Below are positions 50,062-62,120 of a stretch of DNA of 64,000 nucleotides, in pieces. Numbering within the stretch: the first letter of the stretch is position 1; each line of letters opens with the position of its first letter. The DNA lies in the NCBI RefSeq assembly GCF_003591035.1, contig NZ_QYUO01000001.1:806001-870000 (forward strand). The letters run 5' to 3'. The notes beneath the pieces are model-generated. The model was not told the DNA's origin, did no database searches, and saw nothing but the letters and a program-made list of their open reading frames with translations. A program made the translations under genes and the position numbers. Source of the stretch: Noviherbaspirillum saxi. Its GTDB lineage: Bacteria; Pseudomonadota; Gammaproteobacteria; Burkholderiales; Burkholderiaceae_D.

Positions 50062-51463
50062 CGCCGTGTCCGCTCAAACCGAATCGACGATCTGGTTCGA
50101 TTTCACGACCTCGTTCAACTGGACCCGGCCGGCGGTGGGCATCGTGCGCATGGAGCAGGAATGCTGCCGCGCGCTGCTCAACATGGTGCCGGGGCGGGTG
50201 CGCGCCTGCATCTTCGACCAGCGCACGCTGTCCTATTACGAACTGCCGATCGACGATGTCTGGCGCATCCTCAATCGCGTGTGGACCGATGCACCCACCG
50301 TTGCGCCGGTAACGGCGATTGCTCCGGCACCTTCCGGCGAAGTGAGTTTCGCCCGTCGCGTCGAGCAGGTATTGCGCCGTGCCGCCCGCAGGGGCGTGGC
50401 AGCGCTGCCGGCACGTCACCAGCTGAGTGCCAAAGCCAAACTGATGAAGCTGCGCCGCATCGCCGCGTACGCCTACAACGAATGGAAAGCGCCGGATGTC
50501 GCCGTGCCTGCGCTGCAGTCGAATGCGCCGGCCGCGAGCGAGCCGTCGGTCTACCCCAAGGCCGATATCCGCAAGACCGATACCTATCTGACCATGGGCC
50601 TGGACTGGGACCATAACAAGATCGAGTTCCTGTACCGCCTGAAGAAGGAAATCGGCTTTCGCATCAACTGCGTCGCCTACGACATCATTCCGGTGCTGTT
50701 CCCGCACTTTTATTCGGAGGGCGCGGACCAGTTCTTTGCGCACTACTTCTCGAACATGGCGTGGATCGCCGACCACATCTTCTGCATTTCGGAATGCACC
50801 CGCAAGGACTTGCGCAAGCTGCTGGTCGAGCTGGGCACGCCGGTGCCCGACATGTCGGTGGTGCGCTTGGGCGACATGCTGCCGGTGATCCATGAGCAGC
50901 AGCATTCCGATGCGGTCAAGCGAGTGGCGCAGGAGCGCTTCATCCTGATGGTGTCGACCATCGAAATCCGCAAGAACCACCAGGTCCTGTACAACGCCTA
51001 CGTGCGCCTGATCGAGCAGGGCGTCACCGATTTGCCAAAGCTGGTATTCGTCGGCATGCCGGGCTGGCGCGTTAACGACTTCATCTTCACGATCCAGCAG
51101 GACAAGCGCGTGCGCGACAAGATCGTCATCCTCAACCGGGTCACCGATGCGGATCTGGCCTTGCTGTACGAGACCTGCGATTTCACGGTGTACCCGTCGC
51201 TGTACGAAGGCTGGGGCCTGCCGGTCGCGGAAAGCCTGACGCACGGGAAGTTCTGCCTGACGTCGCATGCAGGCTCGATTCCGGAAATCGCAGGTGATAT
51301 CCTTGATTATCTGGAACCTTGGGATGTGCTGGGCTGGGCGGAAAAGATCAAGACCTACGCCACCGATCAGGCCGCGCTGCAATCCAAGGTTCAAGCCATT
51401 ACCAGCCGATACAAGACGACGTCCTGGAATGAGACTGCCGCATCCATTCTGAAACAACTTTGA
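50051..51463 (+). CDS. Glycosyltransferase, GT4-like, WbpY/MtfB-like type
   Basis: A 470-aa GT-B enzyme. The start WFDFTTSFNWTRPAVGIVRME is typical of mannosyl/rhamnosyltransferases of D-rhamnan and mannan loci. The donor-binding segment is YPSLYEGWGLPVAESL near residue 380. An acceptor-side variable stretch (about 80-170) is Ala-rich. The D-rhamnose precursor pathway beside it suggests a D-rhamnosyl donor, which is inference. Confidence 0.82.
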   Translation: MLANAVSAQTESTIWFDFTTSFNWTRPAVGIVRMEQECCRALLNMVPGRVRACIFDQRTLSYYELPIDDVWRILNRVWTDAPTVAPVTAIAPAPSGEVSFARRVEQVLRRAARRGVAALPARHQLSAKAKLMKLRRIAAYAYNEWKAPDVAVPALQSNAPAASEPSVYPKADIRKTDTYLTMGLDWDHNKIEFLYRLKKEIGFRINCVAYDIIPVLFPHFYSEGADQFFAHYFSNMAWIADHIFCISECTRKDLRKLLVELGTPVPDMSVVRLGDMLPVIHEQQHSDAVKRVAQERFILMVSTIEIRKNHQVLYNAYVRLIEQGVTDLPKLVFVGMPGWRVNDFIFTIQQDKRVRDKIVILNRVTDADLALLYETCDFTVYPSLYEGWGLPVAESLTHGKFCLTSHAGSIPEIAGDILDYLEPWDVLGWAEKIKTYATDQAALQSKVQAITSRYKTTSWNETAASILKQL

Positions 51464-51590
51464 TTTCTATTATCACGGCCAGGATTGATTTCCATTAACT
51501 TGTGCAAATGCTCAAAAATATATTTCTTTAAAGCAATAAAGAGCAGCTTCGCCAATACCTTTGGTTTCCTTTTTCATATCCAGACTATAA

Positions 51591-53556
<1,966 letters not shown>

Positions 53557-53558
53557 AC

Positions 53559-54788
53559 GTGCATACCTTGCAAGCCAGAGCGGGAGCGGCACCGGAGAAA
53601 CGCCCGGATGCGTTCCCGACGCATCAACAGCAGCCCGTGGACATGCTCGATAGCATACGGGTCGGCTTCAACGCCGTGCCGCTGCTCGGTCCGCTGACCG
53701 GCGTCGGGCAGTACACTTTTCGTCTCATTACCGAGATGCAACAATTGCTGCGCGTGAGGCCCTGGCTGTTCTATGGGACTTCGTGGGACACCGAAATCCG
53801 CAGCGCCGCACCGGCAGCGATCCGGCAAATGAACAACGCGATGAAACGCCTGGTGCCGCAGCCCCATGTGGTCGCCCGCTTCATCAAGCAGAGCCGCTTT
53901 TCCTCGGGCGTCAAGGCAAACCGGATAGACCTGTACCATGAACCGGCTTACCTGGCTTTTCGCTTCAAGGGGCCGACGGTCGTCACGGTGCATGACATTT
54001 CCTGGATACGCCATCCGGAAACCCATCCCCAGGACCGTGTGCGTGAAATGAATCGCGTCATGCCCTCGGTCGTCAAGCGCGCGGAACATATCATCGTCGA
54101 CTCCGAGTTCGTCCGCAGCGAAGTCATCGATCACTACGGCGTTGCTCCGGAGCGGGTGACGACGGTGCTGCTCGGCGCCTCACCCGAATTTCACCCGGTC
54201 GCCGCCGACCAGTGTGCAAGTGTGCTAAAGCAATTCGGCCTGTCGCCGGGTCGCTATGTGCTGGCGGTCGGTACGCTGGAGCCGCGCAAGAATCTGTCGA
54301 CCGTGATCGCCGCCTACGCGCAATTGCCCGATGCAGTGCGCCAGCGGTATCCTCTGGTGATCGTCGGGATGAATGGTTGGGGAATGGAAAAATTTTCCGA
54401 CAGCCTGAAGCACATGATCCGGCGCGGTGAAGTGCGCCTGCCTGGCTATGTCGCGCAGGCCGATTTGCCGGCGCTGTATTCCGGCGCAAGGCTGTTCGTG
54501 TATCCATCGCTCTACGAAGGATTCGGCCTGCCGCCGCTGGAAGCGATGGCATGTAAGGTACCGGTCATCGCATCGAACCGCGCCTCGCTGCCCGAAGTCG
54601 TTGGCGATGCTGGCTTGCTGGTCGAGCCGCTCGATGATGTCGCCATCGCCGCGCACATGCGCGCGCTGATCGAAGACGATGCGCTGCATGCGCGGCTGAG
54701 CATGGCCGGACTCGTGCGCGCCGATGGATTTACGTGGCGCAAGTTCGCGCTTGAAACGCTGGCGGTTTACCGAAAGGTGCTGGCCTGA
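53559..54788 (+). CDS. Glycosyltransferase, GT4 family
   Basis: A 409-aa GT-B transferase. The N-terminal domain shows RVGFNAVPLLGPLTGVGQYTFRL, and the donor-binding end YPSLYEGFGLPPLEAMAC with VGTLEPRKN. The first 28 residues (HTLQARAGAAPEKR...) are not conserved in style; an ATG at 53643 could be the true start. Neither start has a strong ribosome-binding site. Confidence 0.85.
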   Translation: MHTLQARAGAAPEKRPDAFPTHQQQPVDMLDSIRVGFNAVPLLGPLTGVGQYTFRLITEMQQLLRVRPWLFYGTSWDTEIRSAAPAAIRQMNNAMKRLVPQPHVVARFIKQSRFSSGVKANRIDLYHEPAYLAFRFKGPTVVTVHDISWIRHPETHPQDRVREMNRVMPSVVKRAEHIIVDSEFVRSEVIDHYGVAPERVTTVLLGASPEFHPVAADQCASVLKQFGLSPGRYVLAVGTLEPRKNLSTVIAAYAQLPDAVRQRYPLVIVGMNGWGMEKFSDSLKHMIRRGEVRLPGYVAQADLPALYSGARLFVYPSLYEGFGLPPLEAMACKVPVIASNRASLPEVVGDAGLLVEPLDDVAIAAHMRALIEDDALHARLSMAGLVRADGFTWRKFALETLAVYRKVLA

Positions 54789-54847
54789 TCGCACGCGGAC
54801 AGACATGTACGAACCATTGACCATCTTTACGGAAGCAAAGCGGCATC

Positions 54848-55711
54848 ATGCGGATTAGTTGCGCCATCGTCAGTTATCACAATCCGCCCGAGCAGATTGC
54901 CGAGGCGCTGCGCAGTGTCGCCGCCACGCCGATGGATATCGCGCTCTACCTGATCGACAATTCCGCCAACGACAGTCTCGGCGCGGTGGCGCGCGAGTTT
55001 GGTGCGCACTATATCCACCGTCCCGACAATCCGGGTTTCGGCAGCGCGCATAATCTTGCGATTGCTGCTTCGCTGGAGCAGGGCGCCGATTACCATGTCG
55101 TGCTCAACCCGGATATAAGCTTCGGGCCGGAAGTCCTGCCTGCGTTGTCCGCCTACATGGAACAGCATCGCGATATCGGATTGCTGATGCCCGATATCCG
55201 TTATCCCGACGGCAGCCGTCAACATTTGTGCAAGCTGCTGCCGCATCCGGGCGATTTGACGGTACGGCGCTTCCTGCCTTTCCTGTATCGCTTGAGCGGG
55301 CGTGTGCACACCTATGAACTGCATTGCGGCGACTATGACAGCACGATGGAAGTGCCGGCCCTGTCCGGCTGTTTCATGTTCCTGCGTACTGCCGTGCTGC
55401 GGCAGGTCGGCGGCTTCGACCAACGCTTCTTCATGTATCTGGAAGACGTGGACTTGTCGCGTCGCATCGGACGCGTTGCACGCACCGTCTACTATCCTGG
55501 CGTATCGATCGTGCATGCGTATCAGAAGGGCTCTTACCGCAATAGCGCATTGCTGATGCGGCACATACGGTCTGCGATCCAATACTTTGGCAAGTGGGGC
55601 TGGTTCTTCGATGCCGAGCGTAGCGAAGTCAATCGGCGCGCGCTGCAGAAACTCCAGAAGCGTCCCCAAGCCACCGTGACTTCGGCCTCGATGCTGGATC
55701 GCAAGCCATGA
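54848..55711 (+). CDS. Glycosyltransferase, GT2 family (rhamnosyltransferase-like)
   Basis: A 287-aa inverting GT-A transferase. It has the GT2 start SCAIVSYHNPPEQI, NPGFGSAHNLAI, the metal-binding VLNPDISF and the catalytic YLEDVDLSRRI. This pattern is common in L-rhamnosyltransferases such as WbbL. With rmlBACD nearby an L-rhamnose donor is plausible but not shown. Confidence 0.88.
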   Translation: MRISCAIVSYHNPPEQIAEALRSVAATPMDIALYLIDNSANDSLGAVAREFGAHYIHRPDNPGFGSAHNLAIAASLEQGADYHVVLNPDISFGPEVLPALSAYMEQHRDIGLLMPDIRYPDGSRQHLCKLLPHPGDLTVRRFLPFLYRLSGRVHTYELHCGDYDSTMEVPALSGCFMFLRTAVLRQVGGFDQRFFMYLEDVDLSRRIGRVARTVYYPGVSIVHAYQKGSYRNSALLMRHIRSAIQYFGKWGWFFDAERSEVNRRALQKLQKRPQATVTSASMLDRKP

Positions 55712-55724
55712 TGCCGGTGCGCGC

Positions 55725-56882
55725 ATGAAGCGGATATTGATCGATCTGACCCAGCTGCCGCTGCAGCGCACCGGTGTCGGCATCTATGCGGTCAATTACG
55801 TGCGTCGGCTGCAAGCCTTGGTCGGCAACAGGCAACTGCATTTCCTGGTGCTTGATGACGATGCGGAGCTGCTGGCCGAAACGCGGGCAATTCCGGGCGT
55901 GGTCGTCACTTCGCTGAAAGCCGCGGTGTTCCGGCGCTTTGTGTTCCGCGTCCTGCTCGAGCAGGTCTTGATTCCCGCCTTCGCGCTCGCGCGCCGCATT
56001 GATGCGGTGCATTCGCTGCACTACAGTTTTCCACTGCTGTCGTTCGGGCGCTTCAAGCGCATCGTGACCGTGTGCGACATGTCCTTCTTTCTGTTCCCGG
56101 AACTGCATGTGCCGGTCAAACGCAAGTTCTTCCAATTCTTCATCCGTCAGTTGCCCCGTACCGAAGGCTTGCTATTCATCTCGGGTTCGACAATGAGGGA
56201 TTTCCATCGCTATTTTCCGAACTCTGCGGTGCCCGAGCAGGTCATCCCCCTGGGAACCGATTTGGCAAGGCTGGCAACGACGCCCGATCCGGCGCTGATG
56301 GCTGGCTTGCGCGCGCGCTTCGACATCGCCCAATACATCCTGTATGTCGGCACGATAGAACCACGCAAGAATATTCTTGGCCTGGTGCAAGCGTTCGAAA
56401 GCATTGCCCATCGCTACCCTGCGGTGAAGCTTGTCATCGCCGGCAAGCTGGGCTGGGACTACGATACGCTGCTGCAATACGTAGAGGTATCGCCGCTGCG
56501 TGAACGCATCGTATTGACCGGCTACATCAACGAAGCGGAAAAGCATGCGCTGCTCAAGTCGGCACTGCTATTTACCTATGTTTCGTTTTACGAAGGCTTT
56601 GGATTGCCAGTGCTGGAAGGCATGGCCGCTGGCGTGCCCACCATTACCAGTAATCTTTCCTCGATGCCGGAAGTCGCCGGTGATGGTGCACTCCTGGTCG
56701 ATCCGCACCAGACCGGGCAGATCGCCGCCGCAATCCAGTCACTGCTGGACGATCCGCAGGCGAGGGCTACACTGGTGCAGCGCGGCCTGACGCAGAGCCG
56801 CCAGTTCACCTGGGAAAGCATGACCCAGACTTCGCTCGCGTTTTACGATCGGGTTGCGCCCGCCGCCGGCGCGAGCGCCTGA
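55725..56882 (+). CDS. Glycosyltransferase, GT4 family
   Basis: A 385-aa GT-B enzyme. It shares VGTIEPRKNILG and YVSFYEGFGLPVLEGMAAG with the 53559-54788 transferase, suggesting related but distinct enzymes. The N-terminus reads ILIDLTQLPLQRTGVGIYAVNY. Located 13 nt after the GT2 gene and 8 nt before the flippase-like gene. Confidence 0.87.
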   Translation: MKRILIDLTQLPLQRTGVGIYAVNYVRRLQALVGNRQLHFLVLDDDAELLAETRAIPGVVVTSLKAAVFRRFVFRVLLEQVLIPAFALARRIDAVHSLHYSFPLLSFGRFKRIVTVCDMSFFLFPELHVPVKRKFFQFFIRQLPRTEGLLFISGSTMRDFHRYFPNSAVPEQVIPLGTDLARLATTPDPALMAGLRARFDIAQYILYVGTIEPRKNILGLVQAFESIAHRYPAVKLVIAGKLGWDYDTLLQYVEVSPLRERIVLTGYINEAEKHALLKSALLFTYVSFYEGFGLPVLEGMAAGVPTITSNLSSMPEVAGDGALLVDPHQTGQIAAAIQSLLDDPQARATLVQRGLTQSRQFTWESMTQTSLAFYDRVAPAAGASA

Positions 56883-56890
56883 CGCCCAAC

Positions 56891-58369
56891 ATGCCTATCC
56901 TGCGTTTCTTTACCTTCAATTTGCTCGGTCATGTGTTGCCGATGCTGGTCGCGCTGGTATCGGTGCCGGTGATCGCGCACGTAGCAGGAGTGGAGCGCCT
57001 CGGCGCGCTTGGTATCGTGTGGGCCCTGGTCGGCTATTTCGGCTTCCTTGATTTCGGCTTGAGCCGGGTCGTCACACGCCGTGTCGCCAGCGCCGCAGAT
57101 CAGGGCGAACTGGCCGCCGAGCTTGCGGTGCTGCGCGGTTTCCTTTGGTGGCGCGCGCTGCCTGCTTTACTGGCGATCGGTGCCGTATTGTGGGCTGTGC
57201 GCCCGCTGTTTCAGCCACATCTGCCGCCCGGCGCTCTCGGCGTCGAACTCGCAACGGGATGGGTATGGATCGCATGGAGCATTCCGGTGACGCTGGCCAC
57301 CAACTGGTTGCGCGGAACGCTGGAAGGCGTGCATCGCTTTGCGCGGGTCAATGTGTTGCGCACGATTTTCGGCGCCTGGACCTATGCGGCCCCGGCGGTC
57401 GCCGCACTGATTTCACCCACGCTCGATGCCATGATTGCCGCCATCGTGGTCGGCCGTGTGCTGGCCCTGCTCTCGCATGCGCTCGCCTGCCTGCGCGCCG
57501 AGCCTGCCATCCTGCTTGGCGTTGCGCGGCCGTCGGGCATGCGCCAGTTCTTCCATGAAGGCGGATGGATCACGATATCCAATGTCATCGGTCCGCTGAT
57601 GGTGTATTCCGACCGTTTCGTGCTGGCTGCACTGCTGCCGCCGAAAGCGGTCGCCTGGTATGTGACTTCGCAGGAAGTCATGCTGCGCACGCTGGTGATC
57701 CCGGGAGCGCTTGCCGGCGTGCTGTTCCCGAAATTCGCCGGCAGGCGTGATGGCGATAGCGAAGTGCCGCTGATCGCCTTGTACGAACGCGGCATCCGAG
57801 TCTCTGCCGCGCTGATGCTGCCGCTGGCCGCCCTGGCGGCCGCCGGCGCTTACGACGGCTTGCGCTTGTGGCTGGGAGAAAGCTTCGCAGCCAACGGTTA
57901 CCGGGTGGTGGAAATCGTCGCGGTCGGCATCTTTGTCAATGCGATCGCGCATTTGCCGTTCGCCTGGCTGCAGGCAACCGGACGATCTGATCTGACCGCT
58001 CGCATCCATCTGATCGAATTGCCTTTGTATGCGGCCGGGCTGTTTGCCGCCGTCTCAACCGGGGGTATCGTCGGTGCCGCCGCGTTGTGGACGGTGCGGA
58101 TCACAGTCGATTGCCTGCTGTTGCTGTCGTTTGCGGGCCGCGACGGCATCGGTCCGGCCGCCAGGCCTTTGCTGGCCGGCATGCTGCTGGTCATCGCAGC
58201 CGGACTTTGTTCCGGGCCCGAATGGTCGTGGCCATGGCGCATCGCGATATGCACGCTTGCCACCTTGGGCGGGGTGCTGGTTTCCTGGCTGGTCATTCTT
58301 TCGCCGGGCGACCGCGACGAATTGCTCCGGCGCTCGCGACAAGGTGTTGGTAATCAGTTAAGTCCCTGA
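56891..58369 (+). CDS. Wzx-like polysaccharide flippase (MATE-superfamily)
   Basis: A 492-aa very hydrophobic protein with about 12-14 membrane helices. The start FFTFNLLGHVLPMLVALVSVP and the GVERLGALGIVWALVGYFGFLDFGLSR segment are characteristic of the polysaccharide-transport (PST) flippases. It would flip undecaprenyl-linked units. Its presence in a locus that also has Wzm/Wzt is unusual. It may serve another glycan, or the long chain may be built in a mixed way. Confidence 0.85.
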   Translation: MPILRFFTFNLLGHVLPMLVALVSVPVIAHVAGVERLGALGIVWALVGYFGFLDFGLSRVVTRRVASAADQGELAAELAVLRGFLWWRALPALLAIGAVLWAVRPLFQPHLPPGALGVELATGWVWIAWSIPVTLATNWLRGTLEGVHRFARVNVLRTIFGAWTYAAPAVAALISPTLDAMIAAIVVGRVLALLSHALACLRAEPAILLGVARPSGMRQFFHEGGWITISNVIGPLMVYSDRFVLAALLPPKAVAWYVTSQEVMLRTLVIPGALAGVLFPKFAGRRDGDSEVPLIALYERGIRVSAALMLPLAALAAAGAYDGLRLWLGESFAANGYRVVEIVAVGIFVNAIAHLPFAWLQATGRSDLTARIHLIELPLYAAGLFAAVSTGGIVGAAALWTVRITVDCLLLLSFAGRDGIGPAARPLLAGMLLVIAAGLCSGPEWSWPWRIAICTLATLGGVLVSWLVILSPGDRDELLRRSRQGVGNQLSP

Positions 58370-58520
58370 AATATTGGTAAAAATTACGCAAATCAGGTGA
58401 TAAACGTATGGCAATAATTTAGACTGTCACCTTCTTTGGCCCGGCTAAACTTGGCAGCGCCGAATCGCCACCACCGATGGTCGGCCATCCGGCAACGGTT
58501 TCAGCCATTGTTGATCATTC

Positions 58521-59636
58521 ATGTCGTCTTTTCTCATCAGCTTCATCGCTTCCGCTCTCCTGACGCTCCTCATCATCAAGTTGTCCCGGCTGCATCGCTC
58601 GGTGCTGGACAATGACATGAGCGGCGTGCAAAAGGTGCACGTGCGTGCGGTGCCGCGCATCGGCGGCGCGGGCATTTTTGTCGCGGTCGTCGTCACGGCG
58701 GCGATTGCGATGCTGCGCACGCCGGATATCGGCAAGGGCATCCTGCTGATCCTGATCTGTTCGTCGATCGCCTTTGCCGGCGGTGTCATCGAAGACTTCA
58801 CCAAGAGCGTCAGCCCGGCGCGCCGCCTGCTGCTTACCATGGTGGCCGCTGTGCTGGGCTATTACCTGCTGGATGCGCGCATCGAACGCATAGACTGGAT
58901 CGATTCCGTCTGGTCGCTCAATTATGCGTGGATCGCGCTACCGCTGACGGTACTGGCGGTGGCCGGGATCGCCAACGCCATCAATATCATCGACGGCTTT
59001 AATGGCCTGGCAACCGTGGTCAGCATCTGCATGCTGCTGTCGCTTGGCTATGTCGCGCTGCAGGTCAACGATACCTTCATCCTTGTTGCCGCAATGATCG
59101 TGGCCGGCGCCGCGGCCGGCTTCCTGGTCTGGAACTATCCGGCAGGACTGATCTTCCTGGGCGATGGCGGCGCCTATTTTCTCGGCTTCATGCTTGGCGA
59201 ACTGTCGGTACTGCTGGTGATGCGCAATCCCGAAGTCTCGACCTGGTATGCAGTGTTGTTGCTGATCTATCCAGTCTTCGAAACGCTGTTCTCGGCTTAC
59301 CGCCGCCTGTTCCTGCGCGGCCAATCGCCCGGCACGCCGGATGGCATACACCTGCACAGCCTGATCTTTCGCCGCGTCGTGTTGTGGGCGGTCGGGCGCC
59401 GCGATGCGCGCGCACTCAACCTGCGCAATGCAATGACCTCGCCTTATCTGTGGCTGCTGTCGCTGATGGCTGTGATTCCGGCAACGCTGTTCTGGCGTCA
59501 TACCTGGGTATTGATGTCGCTCTGCATGTTGTTCATCGCCAGCTATGTCTGGCTGTATGCACGCATCGTACGCTTTCGCTCGCCGCGCTGGATGATCGTG
59601 CGCAGGAAAAAAAACCAGAAGCGTCCCAAGCGCTAG
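58521..59636 (+). CDS. Undecaprenyl-phosphate sugar-1-phosphate transferase (WecA/WbpL family)
   Basis: A 371-aa polytopic membrane enzyme of the MraY/WecA superfamily, starting glycan synthesis on undecaprenyl phosphate. The family motifs are EDFTKSVSPARR (Mg-binding), NIIDGFNGLA (about 155-164), LIFLGDGGAYFLG (about 213-225) and the HLHSLIFRR His box. It probably transfers GlcNAc-1-P or a derivative. The C-terminus is basic (RRKKNQKRPKR). Preceded by a 151-nt AT-rich gap that may hold a promoter. Confidence 0.92.
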   Translation: MSSFLISFIASALLTLLIIKLSRLHRSVLDNDMSGVQKVHVRAVPRIGGAGIFVAVVVTAAIAMLRTPDIGKGILLILICSSIAFAGGVIEDFTKSVSPARRLLLTMVAAVLGYYLLDARIERIDWIDSVWSLNYAWIALPLTVLAVAGIANAINIIDGFNGLATVVSICMLLSLGYVALQVNDTFILVAAMIVAGAAAGFLVWNYPAGLIFLGDGGAYFLGFMLGELSVLLVMRNPEVSTWYAVLLLIYPVFETLFSAYRRLFLRGQSPGTPDGIHLHSLIFRRVVLWAVGRRDARALNLRNAMTSPYLWLLSLMAVIPATLFWRHTWVLMSLCMLFIASYVWLYARIVRFRSPRWMIVRRKKNQKRPKR

Positions 59637-59655
59637 CTTGCCTCGCCTGCAGCCT

Positions 59656-59683
59656 TTGCCAGCATTCCGTATAGTTCTATCTT
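59656..59683 (+). promoter_or_regulatory. Candidate promoter for the phosphomannomutase gene
   Basis: TTGCCA (59656-59661) and TATCTT (59678-59683) are 16 nt apart, 19 nt before the ATG. It is a weak match and may simply reflect local composition. Confidence 0.28.
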
Positions 59684-59701
59684 TTTATCGCATTCGACAC
59701 C

Positions 59702-61078
59702 ATGGCAACTCTTTCTCAAAGCATATTCAAGGCCTACGATATCCGCGGTATCGTAGGCAAGACTCTGGACGCTGATGTTGCCGCCGGCATCGGCCAGGCA
59801 TTCGGTACGGCAGCGATCCGCAAAGGGGAAACGACCGTCGTCATCGGTCGCGACGGCCGCCTGTCGGGTCCCGAATTGTCTGCGGCGCTGGCCTCGGGCC
59901 TGCAGCGCGCCGGCGTCGATGTGATCGACCTCGGCGTGGTCGCCACCCCGATGCTGTACTTCGCCACCCATGTGCTCGACGCGCAGTCCGGCATCATGGT
60001 CACCGGCAGCCATAATCCGCCCGACTACAACGGTTTCAAGATGGTGCTCGGCGGCGAAGCCATCTATGGCGAGGCGATCCAGGGCTTGTACCAGGCCATC
60101 GTCAAGAAAGATTTTGCGCAAGGCAATGGCAACTACCGCACCCACGACATCAAGCAAGCCTATCTCGAGCGCATCACCAGCGATGTCAAAACCAGCCGGC
60201 CAATGAAGATCGCGGTCGATTGCGGCAATGGGGTGGCCGGCGCCTTCGCGCCTGAACTGTACCGCGCGATGGGATGCGAGGTGATCGAACTGTTTTGCGA
60301 AGTCGATGGCACCTTCCCCAATCACCATCCCGATCCGGCCCATCCGGAAAACCTGCAAGACCTGATCCGCTGCCTGCAGACGACCGATGCCGAAATCGGC
60401 CTGGCCTTCGATGGCGACGGCGATCGCCTGGGCGTGGTGACCAAGGATGGCCAGATCATTTATCCGGACCGGCAACTGATGCTGTTTGCGCAGGATGTGC
60501 TGACCCGCCATCCGGGCAAGGAAATCCTGTACGACGTCAAATGCACGCGCCATATCGGGCCGTGGGTCAAGCAGCATGGCGGGGTGCCGCTGATGTGGAA
60601 GACCGGGCATTCGCTGGTCAAGGCCAAGCTGCGCGAGACCGGTGCGCCCTTGGGCGGCGAGATGAGCGGACATGTGTTCTTCAAGGACCGCTGGTACGGC
60701 TTTGACGATGGCTTGTATGCGGGTGCGCGGCTGCTGGAACTGCTGACGCGCATGCGTGATCCGTCGGCGGCGCTCAATGCCTTGCCGCAGGCCAGCAGCA
60801 CACCGGAGTTGCATCTGCATCTGGAAGAAGGCGAGAACGTGGCCTTGATTGCAAAGCTGCAGCAGGATGCGCGTTTTCCCGATGCCGAGCAGATCGTCAC
60901 GATCGACGGCTTGCGGGTCGAGTATGCGGATGGCTTCGGTCTGGCACGCTCGTCGAACACCACACCGGTGGTCGTGATGCGCTTCGAAGGCGAGACGGCG
61001 GAAGCACTGTCTCGCATCCAGGAAGAATTCCGCCGTGCCATCGTGGCCGCGAAGCCAGATGCGCATCTGCCGTTCTGA
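59702..61078 (+). CDS. manB: Phosphomannomutase / phosphoglucomutase
   Basis: A 458-aa alpha-D-phosphohexomutase converting Man-6-P to Man-1-P (and possibly Glc-6-P to Glc-1-P). The phosphoserine is S103 in VTGSHNPPDYNG, the metal loop DGDGDR lies at 237-242, and GGEMSGHVFF is the sugar-binding loop. The active site is like AlgC, so dual specificity is plausible. It feeds manC and rmlA. Confidence 0.95.
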   Translation: MATLSQSIFKAYDIRGIVGKTLDADVAAGIGQAFGTAAIRKGETTVVIGRDGRLSGPELSAALASGLQRAGVDVIDLGVVATPMLYFATHVLDAQSGIMVTGSHNPPDYNGFKMVLGGEAIYGEAIQGLYQAIVKKDFAQGNGNYRTHDIKQAYLERITSDVKTSRPMKIAVDCGNGVAGAFAPELYRAMGCEVIELFCEVDGTFPNHHPDPAHPENLQDLIRCLQTTDAEIGLAFDGDGDRLGVVTKDGQIIYPDRQLMLFAQDVLTRHPGKEILYDVKCTRHIGPWVKQHGGVPLMWKTGHSLVKAKLRETGAPLGGEMSGHVFFKDRWYGFDDGLYAGARLLELLTRMRDPSAALNALPQASSTPELHLHLEEGENVALIAKLQQDARFPDAEQIVTIDGLRVEYADGFGLARSSNTTPVVVMRFEGETAEALSRIQEEFRRAIVAAKPDAHLPF

Positions 61079-61090
61079 TCGACGGCTGCC

Positions 61091-62089
61091 GTGAAAATCC
61101 TGATCGTCCGCGTCTCCTCGCTCGGCGATGTGGTGCACAACATGCCGATGGTGGCGGATATCCTGCGCCATCATCCGCATGCGCAAATCGACTGGGTGGT
61201 GGAAGAAGCCTATGTGAACCTGGTGCGGCTGAATGCCCGCGTGCGCAACGTGATTCCCTATGCATTGCGGCGCTGGCGCAAGAGTTTGCTGGCGCCGGCC
61301 ACGCGTGCGGAAATGCGTGCGTTTTACCATCGCGTGCGCAGCGAGCGGTATGACATCGTGTTCGATACCCAGGGTTTGCTGAAGACCGGCATCGTGATGC
61401 GCATGGCACGCATCACGCCGAATGGAAAACGTGTCGGTCTTGCCAATGGCACCGAAGGCTCCGGCTATGAAGGCGCATCGCGCGTGTTTCATACGACCAG
61501 CGTGCCGGTCGATGTGCATACCCATGCGGTGTTGCGCGGGCGGCTGGTCGCGGCCGCCGGACTTGGCTATACGGTCGACACGCCCGCCGATTTCATGTTG
61601 CAGCCGCCGCACTTCGATGCGCTTCCGGCATGGCTGCCCGAGCGGCCTTATGCCGCATTCTTTCATGCGACCGCGCGTGCTTCCAAGCAATGGGCGTCGG
61701 GTAACTGGGTTCAGCTGTCGCACTTGCTCGACCGGCGCGGTTTGCCGGTGCTGCTGGCGTGGGGCAATGATGCAGAGTACGCGGTGGCACAGCGGCTTGC
61801 CGCGCAAATGCCGAATGCGCAAATCCTGCCCAGGCTGTCGATGATGGAAGCGGTATTGTTCGCGCAGCGCGCGGCGCTCGCCATCGGCGTCGATACCGGC
61901 CTGACCCATATCGCCGCCGCTTACAACCGGCCCACCATAGAACTGTATTGCGATTCGCCACGCTGGAAGACCGAGGGCAACTGGTCGGGCAATATCATCA
62001 ATCTCGGGGAGCAGGGTGCGCCGCCTTCGGTTGCCGATGTCGCTGGCGCGATCAACAGCCTGCTTGGCGGTGCGAATGGCAAACGCTGA
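61091..62089 (+). CDS. waaC: LPS heptosyltransferase I
   Basis: A 332-aa GT9 transferase adding the first heptose to Kdo2-lipid A. The start is KILIVRVSSLGDVVHNMP, and the ADP-heptose-binding region is AIGVDTGLTHIAAAYNRPTIELY. The GTG start lies 12 nt after manB. waaA follows after 31 nt. Confidence 0.94.
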   Translation: MKILIVRVSSLGDVVHNMPMVADILRHHPHAQIDWVVEEAYVNLVRLNARVRNVIPYALRRWRKSLLAPATRAEMRAFYHRVRSERYDIVFDTQGLLKTGIVMRMARITPNGKRVGLANGTEGSGYEGASRVFHTTSVPVDVHTHAVLRGRLVAAAGLGYTVDTPADFMLQPPHFDALPAWLPERPYAAFFHATARASKQWASGNWVQLSHLLDRRGLPVLLAWGNDAEYAVAQRLAAQMPNAQILPRLSMMEAVLFAQRAALAIGVDTGLTHIAAAYNRPTIELYCDSPRWKTEGNWSGNIINLGEQGAPPSVADVAGAINSLLGGANGKR

Positions 62090-62120
62090 GCCGCGCGCGG
62101 TTTTTCACAGGATCTGACGG

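Noticed and set aside
59633..61909. A 758-codon minus-strand frame opposite manB and waaC
   Set aside because: Same shadow pattern: His/Arg/Gln-rich, no conserved motif, and fully covered by real genes on the other strand.
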